From: Micromonospora vinacea
GTDB lineage: Bacteria > Actinomycetota > Actinomycetes > Mycobacteriales > Micromonosporaceae
DNA length: 64,000 nucleotides
Direction: 5' to 3'
NCBI RefSeq assembly: GCF_015751785.1
Contig: NZ_JADOTY010000001.1
Coordinates: 7,006,001-7,070,000 of the forward strand
Shown: positions 16,442 to 24,930 of the stretch, one piece after another
How positions within the stretch are numbered: position 1 is the first letter of the stretch
How the letters are laid out: every line of letters starts with the position of its first letter
Made by a program: the position numbers and the translations under genes
The notes under the pieces: model-generated
What the model saw: the letters and a program-made list of their open reading frames with translations, nothing else
Told to the model about the DNA's origin: nothing
Database searches by the model: none

Positions 16442-17776
16442 ATGTCACTCGATGCCCACGTGATCGACATCAACCCCGCCCGACAGCTGCGGGTGCTGAT
16501 GCTCTCCTGGGAGTACCCGCCGGTGCTCGTCGGCGGTCTCGGCCGACACGTGCACGCCCTCTCCGTCGCCCTCGCCGCCGCCGGCCACGAGGTCACCGTC
16601 GTCACCCGCCACACCGAGGGCGCACCCCTCGAGGAATACGCCGACGGCGTACGCATCCTGCGCGCCCCCGAAGACCCGGTCACCTTCCCCCTCGCCACCA
16701 ACTCCCTGCTGGCCTGGACCATGGCCTTCAACCACACCCTCACCCGCACCGCCCTGCGCGCCACCCAGGCCGGCTCCTACGACGTCATCCACGCCCACGA
16801 CTGGCTCGTCGCGCACACCGCCGTCACAGTGGCCGAGCACCTGGACCTCCCCCTGGTCACCACCATGCACGCCACCGAGGCCGGCCGGCACCAGGGCTGG
16901 CTGCCCGAGGAGATGAACCGCACCATCCACGGCGTCGAACACTGGCTCAGCAACTCCTCCATTCGAGTGATCACCTGCTCCGGGTACATGCGCGACCAGG
17001 TGACCGCGCTGTTCGACGTACCGGCCGCCCAGGTCGACGTGGTGCCCAACGGGGTCGACGACCGGGCCTGGCGGGCCCGTCCCCGAGCGGTCGCGTCGGC
17101 CCGGGCCCGGTTTGCCGGGGACGGCCCGCTGGTCGGGTACGCCGGACGACTGGTCTACGAGAAGGGCGTCCAGCACCTGGTGCACGCCGTACCCCGGCTC
17201 CGCGAACGACACCCGGGGCTGCGCGTCGTGATCGCCGGCGATGGCCCGTACCGCACCGAGTTGGAAGCCGAGGCCCGGCGGCTGGCGCTCAGCTCGACCG
17301 TCCGGTTCACCGGGTTCCTCGACTCCACCCAACTACCCGCGATGCTCGGCGCCACCGACGCGACGGTGGTCCCCAGCCTCTACGAGCCGTTCGGCATGGT
17401 GGCGCTGGAGGCGGCGGCCGCCGGAGCGCCACTGGCGGTGGCCCGTACCGGCGGCCTCGCCGAGATCGTCGAACCCGGAGTTACCGGCGTGACGTTCCCG
17501 CACAGCGACCCGGACGCGCTCGCCGGCGCGGTCGGCCAACTGCTCGGCGACGAGGTCTTCGCCCGGCGGCTGGCCCGCCGGGCCCGCACGATGGTCGGCG
17601 AGCGGTACGGCTGGGCCACCATCGCGGCCCGCACCGCCGCCAGCTACGCCACCGCTCGTCGCGAACACGGCCCCGTGCAGGCCCGACGCGCCGCCGCCCG
17701 ACTGGCCGGCGGGCGGACCCGGATCGCCATCCCGGAGGGCAACCTGCTCGCCGCCGCCGACCACGCCGCCTGCTGA
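16442..17776 (+). CDS. GT4 family glycosyltransferase, glycogen-synthase-like
   Basis: 444 residues from ATG 16442, with AAGGGGG 4 bases upstream; the open frame before it is non-coding. The N-terminal Rossmann domain opens RVLMLSWEYPPVLVGGLGRH, the form seen in GT4/GT5 starch and glycogen synthase-like enzymes, with a glycine-rich loop for the nucleotide-sugar donor. DVIHAHDWLVAHTA follows. The C-terminal domain has GDGPLVGYAGRLVYEKGVQH and the E-x7-E signature EPFGMVALEAAAAG. It probably transfers glucose from ADP- or UDP-glucose to an alpha-glucan; the donor is not determinable here. It follows the debranching enzyme after 137 bases, so co-transcription or an internal promoter are both possible. 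Confidence 0.85.
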   Translation: MSLDAHVIDINPARQLRVLMLSWEYPPVLVGGLGRHVHALSVALAAAGHEVTVVTRHTEGAPLEEYADGVRILRAPEDPVTFPLATNSLLAWTMAFNHTLTRTALRATQAGSYDVIHAHDWLVAHTAVTVAEHLDLPLVTTMHATEAGRHQGWLPEEMNRTIHGVEHWLSNSSIRVITCSGYMRDQVTALFDVPAAQVDVVPNGVDDRAWRARPRAVASARARFAGDGPLVGYAGRLVYEKGVQHLVHAVPRLRERHPGLRVVIAGDGPYRTELEAEARRLALSSTVRFTGFLDSTQLPAMLGATDATVVPSLYEPFGMVALEAAAAGAPLAVARTGGLAEIVEPGVTGVTFPHSDPDALAGAVGQLLGDEVFARRLARRARTMVGERYGWATIAARTAASYATARREHGPVQARRAAARLAGGRTRIAIPEGNLLAAADHAAC

Positions 17777-17859
17777 GCCGAGTCGGACGACCGATAGGTG
17801 ACTTCCGATCCGCTGGTTAGGGTGTAGCCCGGACAGCGGCTGAGGAGGAGCGTGCACAG

Positions 17860-19551
17860 GTGCTGATCGCCGGTCGGTACCAACTGCTCGACCTGGTGGG
17901 TCGCGGGGGCATGGGTCGGGTGTGGCGCGCCCGCGACGAGATGCTGCACCGCGAGGTAGCGGTCAAGGAAATCGTTCCACCGAGTTGGTTGGCCGACCGT
18001 GAACGGGCCGAGGTGCGCTCACGCACCATGCGGGAGGCCCGTGCCGCGGCCCGACTCAACCACCCCGCCGTGGTCCGGCTCTACGACGTCGTCGCCGTCG
18101 ACGGCAGCCCATGGATCGTCATGGAGTACGTCCCGTCCCGCACCCTCCAGGACGTCGTGGACACCGAAGGGCCGCTGGAACCGGCCCGCGCGGCCCGGAT
18201 TGGCCTGGCCGTGCTCGACGCGCTGCAGGCCGCGCACACCGCCGGGGTGCTGCACCGCGACATCAAGCCGCAGAACGTGCTCGTGGCGCACGACGGGCGG
18301 GTGATGCTCACCGACTTCGGGCTGGCCACCTTCGACGGCGGCGACGGCGCGATGACCCGCCCCGGCATGGTCCTCGGCTCCCCGCAGTACGTGGCCCCGG
18401 AGCGGGCCGCCGAGGGTGCGTCCACAGTGGCCGCCGACCTGTGGTCGCTCGGGGCGACCCTGCACGCCGCCGTGGAGGGGCAGTCCCCGTACGCCCGCAG
18501 CACCGCGATGGCCACCCTGAGCGCACTGGCCGCCGGCCCGCCGGACCCCGCACCGCACGCCGGGGCGCTCGCGCCGGTCCTGGACGGGCTGCTGCGCCGC
18601 GACCCGCGCGACCGCCTCGACCACGACACGACCCGTCGGTTGCTCAGGACGGCCGCGACCGGTCGCGCCGACCCGTCGCCGACGACCGACCGACCCTCTG
18701 CCGACGGGCCGGCGCCGGGGCTGGTGGGCCAGCGCGCCACGGCGGACGACCCCGACGACCAGGACCCCACCGTTCCGCTGCCCGACCCGGCCGTAGCCGT
18801 CAGCGCCTCCCCCACGCCGACCCCGGACCCGGCGGCCGCCGGGCGTACCGCGCGTCGGGTGGCGGTGGTCGCCGTCGCGCTGCTGGTCGCCGTCGTGGCC
18901 GGTGTCGGCACCGCGCTGACCGTCGCCGGAAACAAGCCCACCGACGTCACCGGCTCGTCCAGCCCGCCACCGAACCGTCCACCCAACGGCGAGCCGTTCG
19001 GCCCCGGCCCACCGCCCGGCCCCCCGCCGAACGGGCGGAACGTCCCCCCGCCCCCGTTCGCCTGCGTCCGCCCGGACGTCGTCGGATCGCCGGTGCAGGC
19101 CGGCACGCCGACCTCGGGCGAGGAGTTCCGGCCGCCGCCCGGCTGGGTCTGGCACGCCGACACCGGCGGCTTCCGGGTCTCCGTACCCGCGACGTGGCTG
19201 ACCTCCCGCGACGGCGAGGTGGCGTGCTTCCAGGACCCGGCGACCGGCCGGGCCTTCAGCGTGGCCGAGGGCGGCGCCGTCGATCCCCTGGAACTTCTAC
19301 GGACCGCCCGCGAAACGGCGGCCGGAACGGGCTCCCTGCCGGGGTACGACGAGATCCGGCTCGCCGCGAACGACGGCGGAGCCGAGTGGGAGCTCCGCTG
19401 GCAGACACCGCACGGACCGTGGCTGCACGCCCGGCAACAGGTCCTCGGCGCCGACCGGTGGACGTTGGGTTGGATCACCCGGGACGAGGACTGGGCCGGG
19501 GCCGCCGCAGACTGGGATCGGGTGCGAAAGAGTTTCCGACCACCCCGCTGA
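17860..19551 (+). CDS. Transmembrane serine/threonine protein kinase (PknB-like)
   Basis: 563 residues from GTG 17860 with GAGGAGGAG (17842-17850) upstream. The cytosolic kinase domain covers about 1-260: glycine loop GRGGMGRVWRA, lysine in VAVKE, catalytic loop HRDIKPQN near 130, DFGLATF near 150 and the P+1 region GSPQYVAPE. A variable Pro/Asp-rich linker leads to one membrane span at about 335-358 (VAVVAVALLVAVVAGVGTAL), then a Pro-rich stalk and an external domain (PPGWVWHADTGGFRVSVPAT ... GEVACFQDP). There are no PASTA repeats, so the ligand is unlikely to be peptidoglycan in the PknB manner. The kinase 120 bases downstream is a close paralogue with the same layout. Substrates are unknown. 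Confidence 0.92.
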   Translation: MLIAGRYQLLDLVGRGGMGRVWRARDEMLHREVAVKEIVPPSWLADRERAEVRSRTMREARAAARLNHPAVVRLYDVVAVDGSPWIVMEYVPSRTLQDVVDTEGPLEPARAARIGLAVLDALQAAHTAGVLHRDIKPQNVLVAHDGRVMLTDFGLATFDGGDGAMTRPGMVLGSPQYVAPERAAEGASTVAADLWSLGATLHAAVEGQSPYARSTAMATLSALAAGPPDPAPHAGALAPVLDGLLRRDPRDRLDHDTTRRLLRTAATGRADPSPTTDRPSADGPAPGLVGQRATADDPDDQDPTVPLPDPAVAVSASPTPTPDPAAAGRTARRVAVVAVALLVAVVAGVGTALTVAGNKPTDVTGSSSPPPNRPPNGEPFGPGPPPGPPPNGRNVPPPPFACVRPDVVGSPVQAGTPTSGEEFRPPPGWVWHADTGGFRVSVPATWLTSRDGEVACFQDPATGRAFSVAEGGAVDPLELLRTARETAAGTGSLPGYDEIRLAANDGGAEWELRWQTPHGPWLHARQQVLGADRWTLGWITRDEDWAGAAADWDRVRKSFRPPR

Positions 19552-19670
19552 CCTGCACCGTATGGCCATGATCCGCACTACCGTCCGGCGTGGATCGAGG
19601 CCGCTCAGTGGATGAGAAAGCCGGCATTGATGGCTATCGTGGACCCCGGGGTGACCGAGGGGGAGCGACC

Positions 19671-21296
19671 GTGCATCAGTTGCTGATCGCGGGTCGGTAC
19701 CGGCTGCTCGACCTGGTCGGCACCGGCGGAATGGGCCGGGTGTGGCTTGCTCGCGACGAGATGCTGCATCGCGACGTGGCGGTGAAGGAAATCGTGCCGC
19801 CGTCCTGGCTGGCCGAGACCGAGCGCGAGGAACTGCGGCTGCGAACCCTGCGTGAGGCGCGCGCCGCCGCCCGGCTCAACCATCCCAACGTGGTCCGCCT
19901 CTACGACGTGGTGCACGACCGGGAGAGCCCCTGGATCGTGATGGAGTACGTGCCGTCGCGGTCGGTGCAGCAGATCATCAGCGCCGAGGGGCCGCTGAGC
20001 CCGCAACGCACCGCCCGGATCGGGCTGGCGGTGCTCGCCGCGTTGCGGGCCGCGCACGCCGCCGGGGTGCTGCACCGCGACGTGAAGCCGCACAACGTGC
20101 TGGTGGCCGACGACGGGCGGGTGGTGCTCACCGACTTCGGGCTGGCCACCTTCGACGGCGGCGACGGCGTGATGACCGGGCCCGGCACGGTGCTCGGCTC
20201 ACCACAGTTCGTCGCCCCCGAGCGGGCCCGCGAAGGGGTGTCCGACGCACGCACCGACATGTGGTCGCTGGGCGCGACGCTCTACGCGACGGTCGAGGGG
20301 CAGTCACCGTACGCGCGCTCCACCGCGATGGCGACGCTCAGCGCACTGGCCACCGAACCGCCGGACCCGATGCGTCGGGCCGGTCCGTTGGGTCCCGTCC
20401 TCACCGGTCTGTTGCAGCGCGACCCCTGGCGGCGGTTGACCGCCGTCGAGGCGGAGCCGCTGCTACGCAGCGCCGCTGCGAGCCACGACGAGCCCGCCGG
20501 CCCGGCCCGGTCCTCGGCGGTCGCGGCGGTCCGCAGCGCCGGCCGGGCCATCGCGCCGGACCCGTTCGAACCGGTGGCCGCGCCAGCCGAGCCGGCGACA
20601 CCGCGCCGACGCCCACCGCGCCGGCCCGCTCGGCGATGGCGTCTGATCGCCCTGGGTGGCGCGGCCACCGCCCTGCTCGTCGCCGGTGGCGTCACACTGG
20701 CGTTGGTCAACCGGCACGATGACCGGACCCCACCGTCCGGCTCGGGTGGTGGCGCGCCGACCTCCCGGCCGGCGGCGTTCGCCTGCACGTCGTCCCCGCC
20801 ACCGTCGGCGACCCCGGTGGTGGCGGTGTCACCGCCGGCCGACGTGAAGTACGGGCTGCGCGAGGGCTGGACCTGGTACGACGACCCGACCGGTTTCCGG
20901 ATCGCCGCGCCAGTGGGGTGGGAACGCTGGACCGAAGGCTCGGTGACCTGCTTCCGGAAGACCGGCGGGTCCCGCGTGCTCAGCGTCGAGGCCGGGCCCG
21001 CCCGCGCGGATCCGGTGGCGCACTGGAAGGCCGAGGAGACCCGGCTGACCGCGGCCGAGGCACTGCCCGACTATCGCAAGGTGGACATCTCAGCCATGGA
21101 CATCTTCGACGGCGGCGCGGTGTGGGAGTGCGGCTGGCGCAACGCCGTCGGCGTTCCGGTGCACAGCTTCCGGTTGCTGGCCAACACCTCGGCCGACCGC
21201 TCCTACACCGTCTCGTGGTTGACAGAAGAGTTCGACTGGCAGGTCAACGCGGCATACTTGCCGATGATCCGGCAGAGCTTCACCCCCACCCTGTGA
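19671..21296 (+). CDS. Second transmembrane serine/threonine kinase, tandem paralogue
   Basis: 541 residues from GTG 19671 (VHQLLIAGRYRLLDLVG), chosen because GAGGGGGA lies just upstream and the paralogue starts at the same point; an ATG-class start 27 codons earlier is less likely. Kinase motifs: GTGGMGRVWLA, VAVKE, HRDVKPHN near 134, DFGLATF, GSPQFVAPE. The membrane span is at about 323-346 (LIALGGAATALLVAGGVTLA). The external domain shares with the first kinase the pattern W-x-W-x-x-D-x-TGFR ... W ... G-x-V-x-CF and an LSV strand, but is otherwise diverged. The kinase halves are much more alike than the external halves, as expected for duplicated receptors that now sense different signals. 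The gene probably forms a unit with the kinase upstream. Confidence 0.92.
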   Translation: MHQLLIAGRYRLLDLVGTGGMGRVWLARDEMLHRDVAVKEIVPPSWLAETEREELRLRTLREARAAARLNHPNVVRLYDVVHDRESPWIVMEYVPSRSVQQIISAEGPLSPQRTARIGLAVLAALRAAHAAGVLHRDVKPHNVLVADDGRVVLTDFGLATFDGGDGVMTGPGTVLGSPQFVAPERAREGVSDARTDMWSLGATLYATVEGQSPYARSTAMATLSALATEPPDPMRRAGPLGPVLTGLLQRDPWRRLTAVEAEPLLRSAAASHDEPAGPARSSAVAAVRSAGRAIAPDPFEPVAAPAEPATPRRRPPRRPARRWRLIALGGAATALLVAGGVTLALVNRHDDRTPPSGSGGGAPTSRPAAFACTSSPPPSATPVVAVSPPADVKYGLREGWTWYDDPTGFRIAAPVGWERWTEGSVTCFRKTGGSRVLSVEAGPARADPVAHWKAEETRLTAAEALPDYRKVDISAMDIFDGGAVWECGWRNAVGVPVHSFRLLANTSADRSYTVSWLTEEFDWQVNAAYLPMIRQSFTPTL

Positions 21297-21399
21297 CACG
21301 GTCCGATGTGGACCTTCCGGGTGATGCCCCTGCGGCGCCGGCGCTGACTACAGTGGCGTAGTTTTGGGCGCTCAAGATCCCTGGGGAGGGTGAGCCGAG

Positions 21400-22209
21400 A
21401 TGATGGGACCGCAACACGCGCTGTCTGGCGCGGCGGTGTGGCTGGCGGGCTCCTGGGCACTGGAGCAGTTCGCCGACTACCACCAGTCGCCGCTCGCGTT
21501 GGCGGTGGGCACCGCGGTGTGCGCCGGTGGCGCGCTCTTTCCCGACCTCGACATGTCGGGCAAGGTGACCAAGAACCAGGGTGGGGCCACCGTGGCCCGT
21601 ACCTTCGGAGTCTTCTCACTCTTCGCCGCCGAGGTGATGGAGAAGATATCCCTCGGGGTCTACTACGCCACGAAGCTCAGCAGGGACCCCCGCCGCAACA
21701 ACGGGCACCGGACGCTGACCCACACGCTGCCGTTCACACTGCTGGTCGGCTGGGGCACCACAGCGCTCTGCGCCGCCTACGGCAAGTGGGCGGTCATCAC
21801 CATCCTGTTCTTCATGTTCGGCCTGGCGCTGCGCGGGCTCTTCGACGAGTGGGCCGAGCGGGCCGGCTGGGTGATCATCACTCTCGCGTCGGCCGGAGCG
21901 GCCTGGTTCACCTTCGCCAACCTGCCGGGCGGACGCGGCTATCCGCTGATCGGCACCGCGCTGGGCGTGGGCTGCTTCGTCCACATCCTCGGCGACATGA
22001 TCACCCGGGCCGGCGTGCCGATCCTCTGGCCGATCCCGATCAAACGGCGCATGTGGATGATGATCGGCCTGCCGAACAGCATCGCCCTGCGCGTCGGCAG
22101 CAAGGCCGAGGTGGTCGGAATGCGCATCGCACTGACCGTCATCTCGGCGCTCGCCACAGTCGGCCTGATCGCGCCCTCGGTGCTCAGTCGATTCGACATC
22201 GACATATGA
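21400..22209 (+). CDS. YdjM-like membrane-bound metal-dependent hydrolase
   Basis: 269 residues starting MMGPQHALSGAAVWLAGSWA, with GGGGAGGG upstream. Several hydrophobic spans (LLVGWGTTALCAAYGKWAVI; FFMFGLALRGLFDEW; ALTVISALATVGLIAPSVL) place it in the membrane. Conserved polar motifs of the YdjM/DUF457 family are present: the early QHALSG histidine, ALFPDLDMSG, NNGHRTLTHTLPF, and HILGDMITRAGVPILWP. These His/Asp residues are thought to bind a metal; the substrate of the family is not firmly known. In E. coli ydjM is SOS-induced, but no LexA-like site was seen here. The next gene overlaps its stop by four bases (ATGA), so the two are co-translated. Confidence 0.82.
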   Translation: MMGPQHALSGAAVWLAGSWALEQFADYHQSPLALAVGTAVCAGGALFPDLDMSGKVTKNQGGATVARTFGVFSLFAAEVMEKISLGVYYATKLSRDPRRNNGHRTLTHTLPFTLLVGWGTTALCAAYGKWAVITILFFMFGLALRGLFDEWAERAGWVIITLASAGAAWFTFANLPGGRGYPLIGTALGVGCFVHILGDMITRAGVPILWPIPIKRRMWMMIGLPNSIALRVGSKAEVVGMRIALTVISALATVGLIAPSVLSRFDIDI

Positions 22210-23114
22210 CCGATCCGGCGCCGGTGGTCCCGCCAGCCGCGGACGACCGCGTACCGGACTTCTGCCGCGACCTGGGGCTGCCCGGCCTCGCCGACGTGCA
22301 CGTGCACTTCCTGCCACCGCGACTGCTGCGTCGGGTGTGGGCCTACTTCGACGCCGCCGGGCCGCTGGTCGGCACCGAATGGCCGATCCGCTACCGGTGG
22401 AGCGACGCCGACCGGGTCGCGCACCTGCGCCGGCTCGGCGTGCGGGCGTTCAGCGCCCTGGCGTACGCCCACCGGCCCGGCATGGCGGCGGAGCTCAACC
22501 GCTGGACGCTGGATTTCGCCCACGACACCCCCGGGTGCCTCGCCTCGGCCACGTTCTACCCCGAGCCGGACGCCCCCGTGTACGTCGAGGCGGCCCTCGC
22601 CGAAGGCGCCCAAGTGTTCAAGCTGCACCTCCAGGTGGGTGGGTTCTCACCGACCGATCCGGCGCTGGACCCGGTCTGGGGGATGCTGTCCGACGCGGGG
22701 GTGCCGGTGGTGGTGCACGCCGGACACGCCCCGGTGGGGACCACCCACACCGGCCCGGACCCGTTCGCCGCCCTGCTCGCCCGCCATCCCCGGCTGACCG
22801 CCGTGGTGGCGCACCTGGGCGCCCCGGACTACCGGGCCTTCCTCGACCTCGCCGAGACGTACGAGCGGGTCCGACTGGACACCACAATGGCGTTCACGCC
22901 CTTCTTCGACCAGTTCGTCCCCTTCCCCGCTGACGAGTTGCCCCGATTGCGGGAGTTGGGGCTGGCCGGCAAGGTGCTGCTGGGCAGCGACTTCCCGAAC
23001 ATCCCGTACCCGTACGCCGACCAGCTGACCGGGCTGGCCCGACTGGACCTGGGCGACGACTGGCTGCGCGCGGTCTGCTGGAACAACGCCGCCGCCCTCT
23101 TCGACCTGCCCTGA
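22206..23114 (+). CDS. Amidohydrolase-2 family metal-dependent hydrolase
   Basis: 302 residues from ATG 22206, overlapping the stop of the preceding gene. TIM-barrel amidohydrolase features: LADVHVHFLPPRLLRRV near the N-terminus (HxH metal ligands), VFKLHLQVGGF, PVVVHAGHAPVGTTHTG (His), TAVVAHLGAPDYRAFL (His) and LLGSDFPNIPYPY (Asp) near the C-terminus. This matches the ACMSD/amidohydrolase-2 superfamily, which performs hydrolysis or decarboxylation of cyclic or aromatic acids. The substrate cannot be read from sequence or context. It is followed by a 673-base gene-free block. Confidence 0.85.
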   Translation: MTDPAPVVPPAADDRVPDFCRDLGLPGLADVHVHFLPPRLLRRVWAYFDAAGPLVGTEWPIRYRWSDADRVAHLRRLGVRAFSALAYAHRPGMAAELNRWTLDFAHDTPGCLASATFYPEPDAPVYVEAALAEGAQVFKLHLQVGGFSPTDPALDPVWGMLSDAGVPVVVHAGHAPVGTTHTGPDPFAALLARHPRLTAVVAHLGAPDYRAFLDLAETYERVRLDTTMAFTPFFDQFVPFPADELPRLRELGLAGKVLLGSDFPNIPYPYADQLTGLARLDLGDDWLRAVCWNNAAALFDLP

Positions 23115-23258
23115 CCCGCGCCCCGCGCCCCCGCACACCGCGCCCCCGCACACACGCCCGCCGCACCCCGCGCCCCGCGCCTCGCACCCCCGCGCCTCGC
23201 GCCTCGCGCCTCGCGCCCCGCGCCCCGCGCCTCGCGCCTCGCGCCTCGCGCCTCGCGC
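23115..23258. repeat. GC-rich tandem low-complexity tract
   Basis: Irregular tandem repeats of CGCGCCCCGCGCCTCGCGCC-type units directly after the amidohydrolase stop. Every frame is open because of composition, but the translations are monotonous Arg/Ala/Gly runs. No coding signal is seen. This and the next three entries fill the 673-base gap before the LacI gene. Confidence 0.85.
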
Positions 23259-23259
23259 C

Positions 23260-23338
23260 CAAGATCGTGCTCGATCCTTGATGTAGTGGCCTCCGCGACG
23301 ATCCGATGGAACTACATCCAGGATCGAGCGCGATCTTG
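23260..23338. repeat. Dispersed palindromic element, copy 1
   Basis: Two 28-base arms (23260-23287 and 23311-23338) are inverted repeats with two mismatches; the left arm begins CAAGATCGTGCTCGATCC. A related element of the same length and order lies at 44806-44881, so this is a dispersed family (REP- or MITE-like) and not only a local hairpin. Confidence 0.85.
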
Positions 23339-23362
23339 CCGTCGCACCCCCAGGCCGGCGGC

Positions 23363-23442
23363 CAAGATCCGCGCAACTTCCCGGATGTTGCTGCCTCTGG
23401 CGGGCGGAAGGCAGCAGCATCCCCGATGTTGCGCGGATCTTG
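23363..23442. repeat. Second palindromic element, different sequence
   Basis: 34-base arms (23363-23396 and 23409-23442) begin CAAGATCCGCGCAAC and end GTTGCGCGGATCTTG, with about five mismatches and a 12-base loop. It is laid out like the element at 23260-23338 but with a different core. No ORF is involved. Confidence 0.85.
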
Positions 23443-23452
23443 GTCGCGACCA

Positions 23453-23653
23453 TCAGGTGCCACCGACCGGGGAGCGGCGCGGCCGGGCGAGGCTCGGCTG
23501 GGCGCGGCGCGGGGTGGGCGGGCGCGGCGCGGCCGGGCGCGGCGCAGGGTGGGCGCGGCGCAGGGTGGGCGGGCGAGGCTCGGCTGGGCGCGGGGTGGGC
23601 GGGCGCGGCGCGGCCGGGCGCGGCGCAGGGTGGGGTGGGCGGGGGCGCCGCAC
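23453..23653. repeat. G-rich tandem low-complexity tract
   Basis: Imperfect direct repeats built of GGGCGCGGCGC and GGTGGGCGGGCG blocks, with longer repeated phrases (GGCGAGGCTCGGCTGGGCGC occurs twice). No coding signal. It is the strand-reversed counterpart in composition of the tract at 23115-23258, so the two flank the palindromes. Confidence 0.8.
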
Positions 23654-23682
23654 GGCGGCTGAATTCTTTTCGACATCGGCTA

Positions 23683-23712
23683 TTGACGTCGCCGTAACAG
23701 GTGGCCTAGCGT
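23683..23712 (+). promoter_or_regulatory. Sigma-70-type promoter of the LacI/sugar operon
   Basis: TTGACG (23683-23688), an 18-base spacer, then TAGCGT (23707-23712). Predicted transcription start is near 23719, just before the operator. Confidence 0.7.
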
Positions 23713-23724
23713 CCTGTCGAACCG

Positions 23725-23748
23725 CTTCGTCGAAACGCTTCGACGAAG
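23725..23748. promoter_or_regulatory. LacI-family operator
   Basis: A 24-bp palindrome with only the centre imperfect; its core is TCGAAACGCTTCGA (23730-23743), the CG-centred half-site layout of LacI-family operators. It lies just downstream of the predicted transcription start and 40 bases before the regulator gene, so bound regulator would block its own operon. Confidence 0.75.
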
Positions 23749-23787
23749 TTCGGGAGCGGTCCCACCCCAGGCCGGAGGAGGTGCGCG

Positions 23788-24846
23788 GTGGCCACCATGC
23801 ACGACGTCGCCCGCCTCGCGCAGGTCTCGGTCAGCACCGTCTCGTACGTGCTCACCGGCACCCGGCCGATCTCGCAGGCCACCCGCAACAAGGTGCTCGC
23901 CGCGATGGCCCAGCTCGACTACCAGCCCAACGCGATGGCCCGCGGGCTGGCCAGTCGCCGCAGCCGGATCCTCGGCCTGCTGATGCCGATGGACGAACGC
24001 GGCCTCGGCGCCACCGAGACCGCCTTCGTCACCGGTGCCGCCGCCGCGGCCAGTGTCGCCGGCTACCACCTGGTGCTCTCGCCGGTCGGTGGGGGCAACC
24101 TCGACGACCTGCGTCGGCTGGCCAGCCAGCGGATGCTCGACGGGGTCGTGCTGATGGAGGTCCAGCTGGCCGACGAGCGGGTCACAGTGCTCCAGGAGGC
24201 GGGGGTGCCGCTGGTGCTGATCGGCCGCACCGGCGACACCAGCACGCTCTCCTACGTCGACATCGACTTCGACCAGACCGTCCGGGAGGCCGTCGCGCAC
24301 CTGGTCGGCCTCGGGCACCGGCGGATCGTCTACGTCAACCACTCGGCCGCCACGCTGGCCAGCGGTTACGGGCCCGCGCTGCGTACCCGTGACGCCTTCA
24401 CCGCGGCGATGACCGGGCACGGCCTGGAGCCGGTGATGATCGCGGCCGAGGACAGCGCCGCCGGCGGGCGGGCCGCCCTGGCCGCCGCGTTCGCGCAGGC
24501 CCCGGAGCTGACCGCGGTGCTGGCCATGAACGAGACGGCGATTTTCGGCATCCTCGGCGAGTTGACCGGCCGCGGCCTGTCGGTGCCCGACGACGTCTCC
24601 GTCGTCTCGATGGTCACCTCGCCGCAGGTCGCCGAACTGGCCACCCCGGCGCTGACCGCTATGACGTCACCCGGTTCGGCGCTCGGCCGGATCGCGATCG
24701 AGGCGCTGACGCGCCACCTGGACGGCCCCGCAGACCTTCGGCACCAGCAACTGCTGCCGTGCGCGTTGGAGGTCCGGGGGTCGACCGCCGCGCCCCGGCG
24801 GTCGGCACTGGCCAGCTCTGCCCCATCGTCGAACGACGGAGGCTGA
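23788..24846 (+). CDS. LacI-family transcriptional repressor of the sugar operon
   Basis: 352 residues from GTG 23788, with GGAGGAGG (23774-23781) upstream. The N-terminal helix-turn-helix is classical: MHDVARLAQVSVSTVSYVLT, then the hinge region DYQPNAMARGLASRRSRILG. The rest is a periplasmic-binding-protein-like effector domain with RMLDGVVLMEVQL, VPLVLIGRTGDT, HLVGLGHRRIVYVN and the C-terminal region PALTAMTSPGSALGRIAIEA. It should bind a sugar ligand, probably a xyloglucan-type oligosaccharide or a breakdown product given the enzymes downstream, and release the operator at 23725-23748. It heads the operon and is followed, after a hairpin, by the ABC transporter genes. Confidence 0.92.
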   Translation: MATMHDVARLAQVSVSTVSYVLTGTRPISQATRNKVLAAMAQLDYQPNAMARGLASRRSRILGLLMPMDERGLGATETAFVTGAAAAASVAGYHLVLSPVGGGNLDDLRRLASQRMLDGVVLMEVQLADERVTVLQEAGVPLVLIGRTGDTSTLSYVDIDFDQTVREAVAHLVGLGHRRIVYVNHSAATLASGYGPALRTRDAFTAAMTGHGLEPVMIAAEDSAAGGRAALAAAFAQAPELTAVLAMNETAIFGILGELTGRGLSVPDDVSVVSMVTSPQVAELATPALTAMTSPGSALGRIAIEALTRHLDGPADLRHQQLLPCALEVRGSTAAPRRSALASSAPSSNDGG

Positions 24847-24857
24847 CCAGCGAAAAC

Positions 24858-24891
24858 GGCCCGTCATCGCGCTGCAACGCGACGACGGGCC
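24858..24891 (+). terminator. Attenuator-like hairpin between regulator and transporter genes
   Basis: A 14-base stem (GGCCCGTCATCGCG with one mismatch to its partner) and a 6-base loop, 11 bases after the regulator stop. No T-run follows. No other promoter was recognised before the transporter genes, so it may set the regulator-to-transporter mRNA ratio by partial termination or by RNA stability. Confidence 0.65.
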
Positions 24892-24930
24892 TTGTGAAGT
24901 ACCGGCTAGTACTCAACGAGGAGGATAGTA

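Noticed and set aside
23115..23653. Open frames across the GC-rich gap, and a possible CRISPR array
   Set aside because: The repeats are irregular, without equal spacers, and the translated products are monotonous. Palindromes here are inverted repeats, not direct repeats.
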